Origin: Pseudomonadota bacterium
GTDB taxonomy: Bacteria > Pseudomonadota > Alphaproteobacteria > Rhizobiales > Xanthobacteraceae
Reading direction: 5' to 3'
Assembly (NCBI GenBank): GCA_023435725.1
Contig: JAEYRD010000107.1
Span: 1-64,000, forward strand
Length of the DNA: 64,000 bases
Position 1 is the stretch's first letter. Each line of letters begins with the position of its first letter. Of the stretch, positions 1 through 8,066 are shown piece by piece. The position numbers were made by a program, and so were the translations under genes. Below the pieces are notes generated by a model. It did not search any database. It worked only from the letters and a program-made list of their open reading frames with translations, and was not told the origin of the DNA.

Positions 1-2
1 CG

Positions 3-1103
3 CTGCAGGGCGTGCGCCTGAACGACCTCCTCAACACGCTCGGCGCGCTGCCGACGCGGGCCCGCATCTTCATGCTCGACGCCTGCCGCTACAATCCATT
101 CCCGGCGCTGAGCAGCGCCGGCCATGGGCTCGCGATCGTCGACACCAAGGCCGGCGCGCCCGGCTCGTTCATCTCCTATTCGACCTCGCCCGGCGCCGAG
201 GCCGAGGACGGCAACGGCGCCGACAGCCCCTACACGACGGCCGCACTCACCGTCGCCAAGGAGCCGAACCTGCCGATCGAGGAAGTGTTCAAGCGCATCC
301 GCATCGCCGTGGCGCAGTCGACCGACGGACGGCAGATCCCCTGGGAAAGCTCGTCGCTGACGACCGACTTCAGGTTCTTCGGCGACAGCAGCCAGCCATC
401 CTCCATTCCGGGCGCATCTTCCATGGCGCTCGCCAGCGGCACGCGCAGTGTCGAGGACTGGCGCAGGGATTTGCAAGGCAAGGATCCGAAGGCCGCCTAT
501 GAGCTCGTGATTGCCGACGACACCGTGCCGGCGTATCAGGCTTACGTCGAGCTGTTCGCGCAGGCTTCGTTCACGCCACGCCTGCGCACGATCCTGGAAC
601 GCCGGCGCCAGATGCTGGCGTGGGAGCGCGCGGTCTCGATCAACACCCGCGCTTCATTCGAGGCTTATCTCGCCAACTGGGACAACAGCGATCTCGCCGC
701 GACCGCGCGCAGGTTGCTGCTCCGCGTGCAGAACCGCAATTATGGCCTGCCGGTTGCGGCCGCGGCGGCCCCTGCTCCGATCGCCGTCGCGATGGCCCCG
801 ACCTGTCCGTGCTCGGCGCCGTCGACACCGGCAACGCCGGTGAACCCGGCGGTGGCCCCCGTCATCAAGAAGCGTGTCGACGACACCCCGCCGCGGAAGC
901 GCAAGGTCGTCGAGACGCCGACGAAGCCGCGCCGGCCGCCCCCCGACGAAGTGGTCGTCGAGCGCGCCCCGCCTCCCGGCCCGCCGCCCGCCGCCATCAT
1001 GCAAGGCATCGGCATAGGCATTGGTCTCGGCATGGGTATGGGTATGGGCGGCGGCCATGGCGGAGACATGGGACGCGGCAGCGGCTATCGCAGCGGATAC
1101 TGA
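3..1103 (+). CDS. Caspase-like (peptidase C14 family) protein, 3' part only
   Basis: The reading frame is open to the left edge, so the N-terminus lies outside the window. The visible part begins inside a caspase/metacaspase p20-type fold: the motif FMLDACRYNPF near nt 70-105 holds the expected catalytic cysteine (DACR), followed by SYSTSPG and SPYTTAA segments typical of bacterial caspase homologues. The catalytic His-Gly would be upstream of the window. The middle part, rich in Ala and Arg, looks helical (repeat-like, about residues 145-250 of the visible part). The C-terminus changes to a Pro/Lys-rich stretch and then a Gly/Met-rich tail ending in RGSGYRSGY, which suggests a disordered or surface-exposed end. 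Substrate and role are unknown. The fold assignment is fairly secure; the function is not. Confidence 0.75.
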   Translation: MQGVRLNDLLNTLGALPTRARIFMLDACRYNPFPALSSAGHGLAIVDTKAGAPGSFISYSTSPGAEAEDGNGADSPYTTAALTVAKEPNLPIEEVFKRIRIAVAQSTDGRQIPWESSSLTTDFRFFGDSSQPSSIPGASSMALASGTRSVEDWRRDLQGKDPKAAYELVIADDTVPAYQAYVELFAQASFTPRLRTILERRRQMLAWERAVSINTRASFEAYLANWDNSDLAATARRLLLRVQNRNYGLPVAAAAAPAPIAVAMAPTCPCSAPSTPATPVNPAVAPVIKKRVDDTPPRKRKVVETPTKPRRPPPDEVVVERAPPPGPPPAAIMQGIGIGIGLGMGMGMGGGHGGDMGRGSGYRSGY

Positions 1104-1282
1104 GACCATCTCCCGCGATGCGGAGGACAAATATATCCTCCGTCATTGCGAGGCCACAGACGACCAATCGTCACCCGGACATTTCTGTTGATGGCCGAGC
1201 AGTTGCACCATTGGCCGCCTCCCGGTCCGGAAATGCTGTAGTCTGATCGGCCGACGCTCGCTTTTCCGGGGATTCGACATCG

Positions 1283-2962
1283 ATGCCGCACGCTACTCAC
1301 GCCAATGGGTCATCGAAGAGTTCATGGCCGCTGTTCCGATCGCTCGCGTCCTATTCCCTGCCCGGCGACCTCATGGCGGGACTGACGCTGGCGGCAATCG
1401 CGATCCCCGAGCAGATGGCCACGGCGCGGCTCGGCGGTTTCGCGCCTCAGATCGGTTTCTTCGCCTTCATGGCGGGCTCGCTCGGCTTCGCGCTGCTCGG
1501 CGGCAACCGCTTCCTGTCCTGCGGTGCCGACTCCACGATCACACCGATTTTCGCCGGCGGGCTTGCCGCGCTCGCGACTGCCGGCACCCCCGAATATCAG
1601 GGCCTTGCGATCGCGCTGGCGCTGATGGTCGGGGCGATGATGCTGGCCAGCGGCGCCTTCCGGCTCGGCGGCATCGCAAACCTTTTGTCGGTGCCGGTCA
1701 TGGTCGGCTTTCTCGCCGGCATCTCCGTCCACATCATCGTGTCGCAATTGCCGGGTGTGCTCGGGCTGGAATCGCCGAGCGGGCCGACGCTCGATCGCAT
1801 CGGCGTGCTCGCAAGCGAGCTCGGTCGCACCAATCCCTTCACGCTGTGCATCGGCTTCGGCGTGCTGGCCGTGGTCTTCATCTCGGAGGAGGTCAGCGCA
1901 AAAATCCCCGGCGCGCTGATCGGGCTCGTCGCAGCCACGCTGGCCACAATCGCGCTCGGCCTCGAGAGCAAGGGCGTCAATGTCGTCGGCGCCGTTCCGG
2001 GCACACTGCCGCGGCCGACCCTGCCCGAGCTTGCGCCGGAGTCTTGGGTACGCCTCGTGCCGCTCGCCTTCGTGATCACGGTCGTGGTGATGGTGCAGAC
2101 CGCCGCGACGACGCGCTCGTTCCCGTCCGATCCCGACAAGCCCGCCGATGTCGACCGCGACTTCCTCGGTGCGGGCGCCGGCAGCGTGCTGGCCGGCCTG
2201 TTCGGTGCGTTTCCGGTCAACGCCAGCCCGCCGCGGACCGGGATCGTCGCGGAGACCGGCGGACAATCGCAGCTTGCGGGCCTTGCGGCGGCGGCAATCG
2301 TGCTGGCGCTGCTCGCATTCGGAACGGGATTGTTGCGGCACGTGCCGGACGCCGCGCTCGGCGGCATCCTGCTGTTCGTGGCGTTGCGCATCATCCGCGT
2401 GACGCAGATCGTCACGATCTACCGTCAGTCCTTCAGCGAGTTCCTGCTCATCGTCGCCACCGCCGCGCTGATCATCGTGCTGCCGATCCAGCAGGGCGCG
2501 TTCCTCGGGATCGTGCTGTCGCTGCTGCACGGCATCTGGAGCATAACGCGCGCGCGGCTCGTCGAGTTCGAGCGCGTCCCGGGCACCACGATCTGGTGGC
2601 CGGCGCATCCGCATATCACCGGCGAGCGCATCGCCGGCGTTGCCGTGATCGGGCTGCAGGCCCCGCTCTCGTTCCTCAACGCGCCGGGCTTTCGCAGCGA
2701 CGTGGACAAGGTGCTCGGTACGGCGCCCCCGCAGCTCCTGGTGCTGGAAGCGAGCGGCATGGTCGAAATCGACTTTACCGCCGCACAGATCCTGCTCGAC
2801 ATATTCAAGGCGTGCGGCGAACAGGGCGTCACGGTGGCGCTGGCACGACTGGAATCGGTGCGCGCCCAGGACGCATTCGAGCGCTTCAGATTGTTCGACG
2901 CCCTGCCCCGCGAGCACGTCTTCCACAGCGTGGACGAGGCCGTGCGCAAGCTGGCGAAATAG
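1283..2962 (+). CDS. SulP-family inorganic anion transporter with STAS domain
   Basis: The 559-residue product has the usual length of a SulP permease: a hydrophobic core of roughly 10-14 membrane segments (about residues 20-420) and a cytoplasmic STAS domain at the C-terminus (about 435-555). The early segment LPGDLMAGLTLAAIAIPEQMA is the typical SulP entry sequence, and the region around residues 305-320 (NASPPRTGI) matches the conserved part of the family. Members carry sulfate, bicarbonate or other anions; the substrate cannot be told from sequence. The ATG at 1283 follows GGGGATTCGACATCG, an acceptable ribosome binding site. No partner gene lies next to it: the caspase-like gene ends 179 bp upstream and 521 bp without a gene follow. 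Confidence 0.9.
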   Translation: MPHATHANGSSKSSWPLFRSLASYSLPGDLMAGLTLAAIAIPEQMATARLGGFAPQIGFFAFMAGSLGFALLGGNRFLSCGADSTITPIFAGGLAALATAGTPEYQGLAIALALMVGAMMLASGAFRLGGIANLLSVPVMVGFLAGISVHIIVSQLPGVLGLESPSGPTLDRIGVLASELGRTNPFTLCIGFGVLAVVFISEEVSAKIPGALIGLVAATLATIALGLESKGVNVVGAVPGTLPRPTLPELAPESWVRLVPLAFVITVVVMVQTAATTRSFPSDPDKPADVDRDFLGAGAGSVLAGLFGAFPVNASPPRTGIVAETGGQSQLAGLAAAAIVLALLAFGTGLLRHVPDAALGGILLFVALRIIRVTQIVTIYRQSFSEFLLIVATAALIIVLPIQQGAFLGIVLSLLHGIWSITRARLVEFERVPGTTIWWPAHPHITGERIAGVAVIGLQAPLSFLNAPGFRSDVDKVLGTAPPQLLVLEASGMVEIDFTAAQILLDIFKACGEQGVTVALARLESVRAQDAFERFRLFDALPREHVFHSVDEAVRKLAK

Positions 2963-3483
2963 CGTCCTTCACGCGGTCCGCCGTCCCAGCGGGTCGACAC
3001 TTTTGGTCGCTGGCCATTTCACGGAGCGAGACCATGGCCGCCGCGTCAAAGCTGGCACTTGATTTCCTGCTACGACGGGCGACAATGACGTCGCGCCAGC
3101 TTCCGGTATCAAATTCCATATAAGACGGGGAAAACCCGCTTGGCCACGGCTATACCGTCGCTGCGCGGGAGGGATCGTTATGACGGTAGGGTTCGGGCGC
3201 TGGCTGCAGCGCCGACATGATCCAGGCCGCCGGTCTTATCGCAGTACGATTGCGAACGACGCAATCGCGCCCCTGCTCTGTGAACAATTCAACCCGTTTC
3301 GCAGTGCACTCGCCGCCACGGCACCGCAAAAACGGCACCACCAAATGATCATCGAGCCAACGTATTGCGCAGGCGACGCCGTGCGCATGCGTCGAACCAC
3401 GGAGACGCAATAGACTGAAAAGGACTCCAAGCCGGCGCAAGACTGGCCACAGGGCATCAGGTCGACACATCGAGGAGGGATGC
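2963..3483. other. Gene-free stretch upstream of the sugar ABC operon
   Basis: No convincing gene is seen in these 521 bases. An ATG at 3180 has a strong Shine-Dalgarno sequence (GGGAGGGAT) and opens a 77-codon frame to 3413, but its third-position GC is clearly lower than in neighbouring genes and the product resembles nothing I know. The promoter of the downstream ABC operon should lie in this interval; a TATAAG at 3119-3124 is a possible -10, without a good -35. Confidence 0.5.
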
Positions 3484-4800
3484 ATGACGACAGTAACCCG
3501 ACGTAGCGTCCTCAAGGGCGGTACCGCGCTAGCGGGCGGCATGGCCGGCATTCTAGGGACTGGCAGGGCGCCCGCCTATGCGCAAGCCGCCACGGTGCAC
3601 TGGCTGCGCTGGACCGACTTCGTTCCGGCGTCAGATCAGCTGCTGCGCAACGAAATCGCCAAGGAGTGCGAGAAAGCGCTCGGCATAAAGCTCAATATCG
3701 AGACCATCAACGCCAACGACATCCAAGCCCGCGTCACCTCGGCGATCCAGTCCGGGTCCGGCCCCGACGTCGTCTGCGTCCTCAATAATTGGGGGCAACT
3801 TTACGGCGAAAGCGTCGTAGACGTCAGCGACATCGCCGAAGCACTCGGCAAGAGCCAGGGCGGCTTCTACGAAACATCCCGCGCTGTCGCCAATGACGGC
3901 AAAAAGTGGATCGCAGTGCCGTGGTGCATCGTCGGCCTGCAGATCGCGTACCGAAAGTCCTGGTTTGCCGAGATCGGCTACACGGACGGAAAATTTCCCC
4001 AGACGTGGGAGGAGTATCGCGAGGCCGGCAAGAAGCTGAAGGCAAAGGGACGGCCCATCGGCCAAACACTGGGCCACACCTTCGGCGATGCCCCCGCCTT
4101 CGCCTACCCCTACCTGTGGTCCTGGGGCGGCAAGGAGGTCGAAGCAGACGGCAAGACGGTTGTGCTGAATAGCCCGGCAACCGTCGAGTCGGTTAAATTC
4201 ATGGCGGCCTTCTGGAAGGACGCGCTCGATGAAGGCGGACTCGCCTGGGACGATTCCAACAACAACCGTGCTTTTCTGTCCGGGACATGCAGCGCCACGC
4301 TCAATGGCGCCTCGATCTACATCGAGACTCTGCGCAAGCCGGATACCTACAAGACGGAGGCCGGCGGGCCGCTGAAGGACGACATCCTGCATGCCGCGCT
4401 GCCCAAGGGCCCCGGCGGACAGTTCAGTTATCACGTCCCGTTCTCGAACCTGCTGATGGGTTATTCGAAGAACCAGGATGCGGCGAAGAAATTCCTTGGC
4501 TGGATTCACTCCAAGGACGTCTACGACAAATGGTTCGTCTCCCAGAAGGGCTTCTCGGTCGGCCCGACCACGGATTGGGAAAAGCACAAGCTGTGGGGCG
4601 ACGACCCGATCATGCTGCCCTACAAGCAAGCGGCGCGCACAGGGCGCTTCGCTGGCTACGAGGGACCCTCTACGCGCAGGGCAGCCGAAGTCGTGACCAA
4701 GTACGTCATCGTCGATATGTACGCAAAGGCCGTCCAAGGCATGCCCGCCGAGGATGCCGTGAAGTGGGCCGAAGCTGAGCTCAGGAAGGTCTACGTCTGA
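3484..4800 (+). CDS. ABC sugar transporter, Tat-exported extracellular solute-binding protein (family 1)
   Basis: This 438-residue protein is the periplasmic binding component of a CUT1-type (MalE-like) carbohydrate importer. It starts with a twin-arginine signal (TRRSVLKG at residues 5-12, hydrophobic stretch, AYAQA cleavage region near 31-36), so it is exported folded through Tat. The mature part has the usual two-lobe binding-protein features, for example GSGPDVV and a C-terminal aromatic-rich lobe. The start has a strong GAGGAGGG site seven bases upstream. It leads a four-gene operon with two permeases and an ATPase on the same strand; 62 bases separate it from the first permease. The ligand (mono- or oligosaccharide, polyol, or glycerol phosphate-like compound) cannot be read from the sequence. 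Confidence 0.9.
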   Translation: MTTVTRRSVLKGGTALAGGMAGILGTGRAPAYAQAATVHWLRWTDFVPASDQLLRNEIAKECEKALGIKLNIETINANDIQARVTSAIQSGSGPDVVCVLNNWGQLYGESVVDVSDIAEALGKSQGGFYETSRAVANDGKKWIAVPWCIVGLQIAYRKSWFAEIGYTDGKFPQTWEEYREAGKKLKAKGRPIGQTLGHTFGDAPAFAYPYLWSWGGKEVEADGKTVVLNSPATVESVKFMAAFWKDALDEGGLAWDDSNNNRAFLSGTCSATLNGASIYIETLRKPDTYKTEAGGPLKDDILHAALPKGPGGQFSYHVPFSNLLMGYSKNQDAAKKFLGWIHSKDVYDKWFVSQKGFSVGPTTDWEKHKLWGDDPIMLPYKQAARTGRFAGYEGPSTRRAAEVVTKYVIVDMYAKAVQGMPAEDAVKWAEAELRKVYV

Positions 4801-4862
4801 GACTAGCCGTCCCTGCCCATTTTTCCTGGGGCCGGGAATCTTCCGGCCGACGAGGATCGAAC

Positions 4863-5798
4863 ATGGCGATTAGCGCGGTTTCCGACACCACGCTCCGCGA
4901 GGCGCCCCCTCCCCGGCGGCACCGTTTGCTCGAGGACGAGCGCTGGCTGGCGTTCGTGCTGCTGGTGCCGACCATGGTGCTGCTCGGCATGTTCATCGCC
5001 TATCCCTTCATGAAAGGGATATTGCTGTCGGTCACCAGCTCGCGCGTCGGCATGCCCGGTGGCTTCGTCGGCCTCGCCAACTTCTACAAGATCTTCAATG
5101 ACGGGATCTTTCGTACCTCCGTCTACAACACTTTCCTCTACACGGGTGTAACCACCGTCTTCAAGCTGGGGCTCGGGCTGTGGCTGGCCATGCTGCTCAA
5201 CCGCAATTTCCATGGCAAGGCGTTTGCCCGTGCTTTCATCCTGCTGCCTTTCATTATCCCGACGGTGCTCTCGACCTTCGCCTGGAAGTGGATGTTCGAC
5301 CCGACGTTCAGCGTTCTCAATTGGCTCCTCTACCATCTCGGCTTGATCACCGGTCGGATCAATTGGCTGGGCGATCCGGACCTCGCCATGATCTCGATTA
5401 TCATCGTCAACATCTGGCGCGGGGTGCCGTTCTTCGCCATCAGCCTGCTTGCCGGCTTGCAGACCATCAGCCCAGAACTCAACGAGGCCGCCGCCATTGA
5501 CGGCGCCAAGCCGTGGCAGCGATTCTGGCACATCACTTGGCCGCTGCTGCTGCCCGTGACCATGGTCGTGATGCTGTTCTCGGTGATTCAGACGTTCGCC
5601 GACTTTCAGATCGTCTATGTGATGACGGGCGGCGGACCGGCCAACGCGACGCACCTGTTCGCCACCTACGCCTATCAGATCGGCATCGGTACCGGCCTGT
5701 TGAGCGAGGGCGCCGCCATCTCGCTCGCAATGTTTCCGGTGCTGTTTCTGGTCGTCATCGTCCAACTTCTGTACATCCGCCGGGTGGAGGTCCGCTAA
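4863..5798 (+). CDS. ABC sugar transporter permease, MalF/UgpA type
   Basis: The 311-residue inner-membrane protein is the first permease of the importer. It has an N-terminal cytoplasmic arm, then about six membrane segments (the first near residue 37-58). The EAA loop that docks the ATPase is seen as NEAAAIDGAKPWQRFWHITWPLL (about residues 210-232), with the conserved EAA-x3-G. It pairs with the next gene, only three bases downstream, and with the MalK-like ATPase. A start at 4863 fits the family length; the upstream sequence GACGAGGATCGAAC gives a usable binding site. Confidence 0.92.
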   Translation: MAISAVSDTTLREAPPPRRHRLLEDERWLAFVLLVPTMVLLGMFIAYPFMKGILLSVTSSRVGMPGGFVGLANFYKIFNDGIFRTSVYNTFLYTGVTTVFKLGLGLWLAMLLNRNFHGKAFARAFILLPFIIPTVLSTFAWKWMFDPTFSVLNWLLYHLGLITGRINWLGDPDLAMISIIIVNIWRGVPFFAISLLAGLQTISPELNEAAAIDGAKPWQRFWHITWPLLLPVTMVVMLFSVIQTFADFQIVYVMTGGGPANATHLFATYAYQIGIGTGLLSEGAAISLAMFPVLFLVVIVQLLYIRRVEVR

Positions 5799-5801
5799 GC
5801 C

Positions 5802-6653
5802 ATGATCGAAGGCGCAAGGTGGCGAAAGTGGGTGTTCTTCTACGTCCCTCTGACGCTGTTCCTGCTTTTCCTGCTGTTCCCGTTCTACTGGATGGTGATC
5901 ACTTCAGTGCGGCCGGACGGCGAGCTTTACCGGCCCTGGAATGCGATCAACTACAATCCATTCTGGACGTGGAAACCCACCCTGGACCATGTCAGGTACC
6001 TGTTCGAGGAGACGCTGTTCGCATCGTGGCTCTGGAACACGACGTTCATCGCGCTCGCTTCGACCGCCATCTCGCTCGTATGTGGCGTAGCCGCCGGTTA
6101 TGCTCTGTCGCGACTGAACTTTCCTTTTGCCGGCAGCCTGGGCACCGCCATCTTCATCACCTATCTGGTGCCTCAGACGTTGCTGTTCATTCCGCTGGCG
6201 GAGATCATACGCAATTATCGGCTGGGTGACACGCCTTGGTCACTGATCCTGACCTATCCGACCTTTCTCATTCCATTCTGCACCTGGATCATGATGGGCT
6301 ACTTCAAGGCGGTACCGAAGGAGCTCGAGGAATGCGCGCGCATTGACGGCGCCTCGCGCTGGCAAGCGATGCTCTACATCGTCATCCCGGTGGCGATCCC
6401 GGGCATCCTCTCGGCCGGCATCTTCGCTTTCACGCTGTCGTGGAATGAGTTCATCTATGCGCTCGTCTTCCTGTCCTCGCCTGAGCAGAAGACTGTGCCG
6501 GTCGGCGTCACATCGGAGCTGATCCGCGGCGATGTATTCTACTGGGGGCCGCTGATGGCTGGAGCCCTGCTTGGATCGATACCGGTTGCGATCGCCTATT
6601 CGTTTTTCGTCGAGCACTACGTCGCGGGACTGACCGGATCAGTGAAGGGCTGA
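5802..6653 (+). CDS. ABC sugar transporter permease, MalG/UgpE type
   Basis: The 283-residue second permease has six predicted membrane segments and the EAA loop ELEECARIDGASRWQAMLYI (about residues 175-195), including the EAA-x3-G equivalent (EECARIDGA). The segment SWNEFIYALVF near residue 210-220 is typical of MalG-type proteins, as is the C-terminal HYVAGLTGSVKG ending, in which the last residues contact the ATPase. The gene starts three bases after the first permease stops, showing translational coupling. Confidence 0.93.
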   Translation: MIEGARWRKWVFFYVPLTLFLLFLLFPFYWMVITSVRPDGELYRPWNAINYNPFWTWKPTLDHVRYLFEETLFASWLWNTTFIALASTAISLVCGVAAGYALSRLNFPFAGSLGTAIFITYLVPQTLLFIPLAEIIRNYRLGDTPWSLILTYPTFLIPFCTWIMMGYFKAVPKELEECARIDGASRWQAMLYIVIPVAIPGILSAGIFAFTLSWNEFIYALVFLSSPEQKTVPVGVTSELIRGDVFYWGPLMAGALLGSIPVAIAYSFFVEHYVAGLTGSVKG

Positions 6654-6729
6654 CAGCACCGCGGATCGCGGGGATTCGAAAGCGCGCATGCTGACAGCGC
6701 ATAGGCCGCCGGGAGGCAGGTGGAAGCGA

Positions 6730-7821
6730 ATGGGCCAGGTCGTCCTCAAGGGGATCAACAAGTTCTTTGACAACGTGCACGCTGTCAAAGACGTCAATCT
6801 GCAGATCCGCGACAAGGAGTTCATGGTGTTCGTCGGCCCCTCCGGCTGTGGCAAGACGACGACGCTCAGGATGATCGCCGGGCTCGAAGCAATCAGTTCA
6901 GGCGACATCTCCATCGACGGCAACGTGGTCAACGAGTTGGCCCCCATGGACCGCGACATCGCCATGGTTTTCCAGAACTACGCTCTGTACCCGCACATGA
7001 CCGTGTACGACAACATGGCGTTCGGCCTGAAGATGCGCAAATTCGAAAAGCCCGAGATCGACAAGCGCGTGCTGGAAGCGGCTGACATCCTCGGCATCGG
7101 CGAATTGCTGACGCGCAGGCCACGCCAGCTCTCAGGCGGTCAGCGCCAGCGCGTGGCATTGGGCCGTGCTATCGTGCGCCACCCCCGCGTCTTCCTGTTC
7201 GACGAGCCGCTGTCGAACCTCGATGCCAAGCTGCGGGTGCAGATGCGCGTCGAGCTGAAGAAGCTGCATCTGCGCCTCGGCACCACAGCCATTTACGTTA
7301 CTCACGATCAGGTCGAGGCCATGACGCTGGGTGACCGGGTCGTCGTCATGAAAGACGGCGTGGTGCAGCAAGTGGGGGAGCCGCTTGAGCTGTATAATCA
7401 GCCCTCCAACAAGTTCGTCGCTGGCTTCATAGGCTCCCCGGCCATGAATTTCGCGACCGTTACGGTGACCGAGGCAAACGGATCGCTGATCGCCGAGAAC
7501 TCCGGCCTGCGCATCAAGCTGCCGGACGAGACCGCGCAGCGGCTGCGCGGCCGTATCGGAGGCGAGGTCATGCTCGGCGTGCGACCGGAGGACCTCACCG
7601 TGGCGGGTGACGTTGATCTCGGCCACCCATGCTTTGATGCCGTAATCGAGGTGGTCGAGCAACTCGGCTCGGAAATCCTGCTCGATATGAAGGTCGGTGA
7701 GAGCATCATGGTGGCAAGCGTCGAGCCGACCGCGAGGGTGAGCGTGGGCGACAAGCTGCGCGTAGCCATGCGGCCTTCCAGGCTCCACGTTTTCGACCCG
7801 CAGACCGAGGCGGCCATCTGA
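6730..7821 (+). CDS. ABC sugar transporter ATP-binding protein, MalK/UgpC type
   Basis: This cytoplasmic ATPase powers the importer. With the start at 6730 it has 363 residues: Walker A GPSGCGKTT at 36-44, signature LSGGQRQR near 133-140, Walker B VFLFDEPLSNLD near 153-164, H-loop VTHDQ near 190, and a C-terminal TOBE/regulatory region of about 120 residues, all standard for MalK-like proteins. A longer frame opens at 6688, but the ATG at 6730 follows GGCAGGTGGAAGCGA and gives the usual N-terminus (MGQVVLKGI), so I prefer it. It is the last gene of the transporter operon, 76 bases after the second permease. Confidence 0.93.
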   Translation: MGQVVLKGINKFFDNVHAVKDVNLQIRDKEFMVFVGPSGCGKTTTLRMIAGLEAISSGDISIDGNVVNELAPMDRDIAMVFQNYALYPHMTVYDNMAFGLKMRKFEKPEIDKRVLEAADILGIGELLTRRPRQLSGGQRQRVALGRAIVRHPRVFLFDEPLSNLDAKLRVQMRVELKKLHLRLGTTAIYVTHDQVEAMTLGDRVVVMKDGVVQQVGEPLELYNQPSNKFVAGFIGSPAMNFATVTVTEANGSLIAENSGLRIKLPDETAQRLRGRIGGEVMLGVRPEDLTVAGDVDLGHPCFDAVIEVVEQLGSEILLDMKVGESIMVASVEPTARVSVGDKLRVAMRPSRLHVFDPQTEAAI

Positions 7822-8066
7822 CGCCGGCAGTTGGCCAATGCCACTGGCGGGGGGAATTCGCTCAGAGCCGGTGACCTCCCTGTCGCCAGCTTCGATGAGG
7901 CGGGTGCGACGGCGCATTGTCTGCATGTGGGCCCCTTTCCGACATGGCGGATCACGCCAGCGATGTCGGCTCAGCGAGACAAGGCGAACATTGCGCTGGC
8001 GAGTGCGGAGACCCGGAAATAGCTTGGGGCTCGCAATCCACGAACCCCGCCGTGCACTCGGCAATT

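Noticed and set aside
1322..2926. Minus-strand open frame of 534 codons opposite the SulP gene
   Set aside because: Composition is Arg/His/Asp/Gln-rich, typical of antisense readings; the plus strand encodes a clear transporter.
3180..3413. 77-codon frame with a strong ribosome binding site
   Set aside because: Third-position GC is low and no family is recognised; kept only as an observation.
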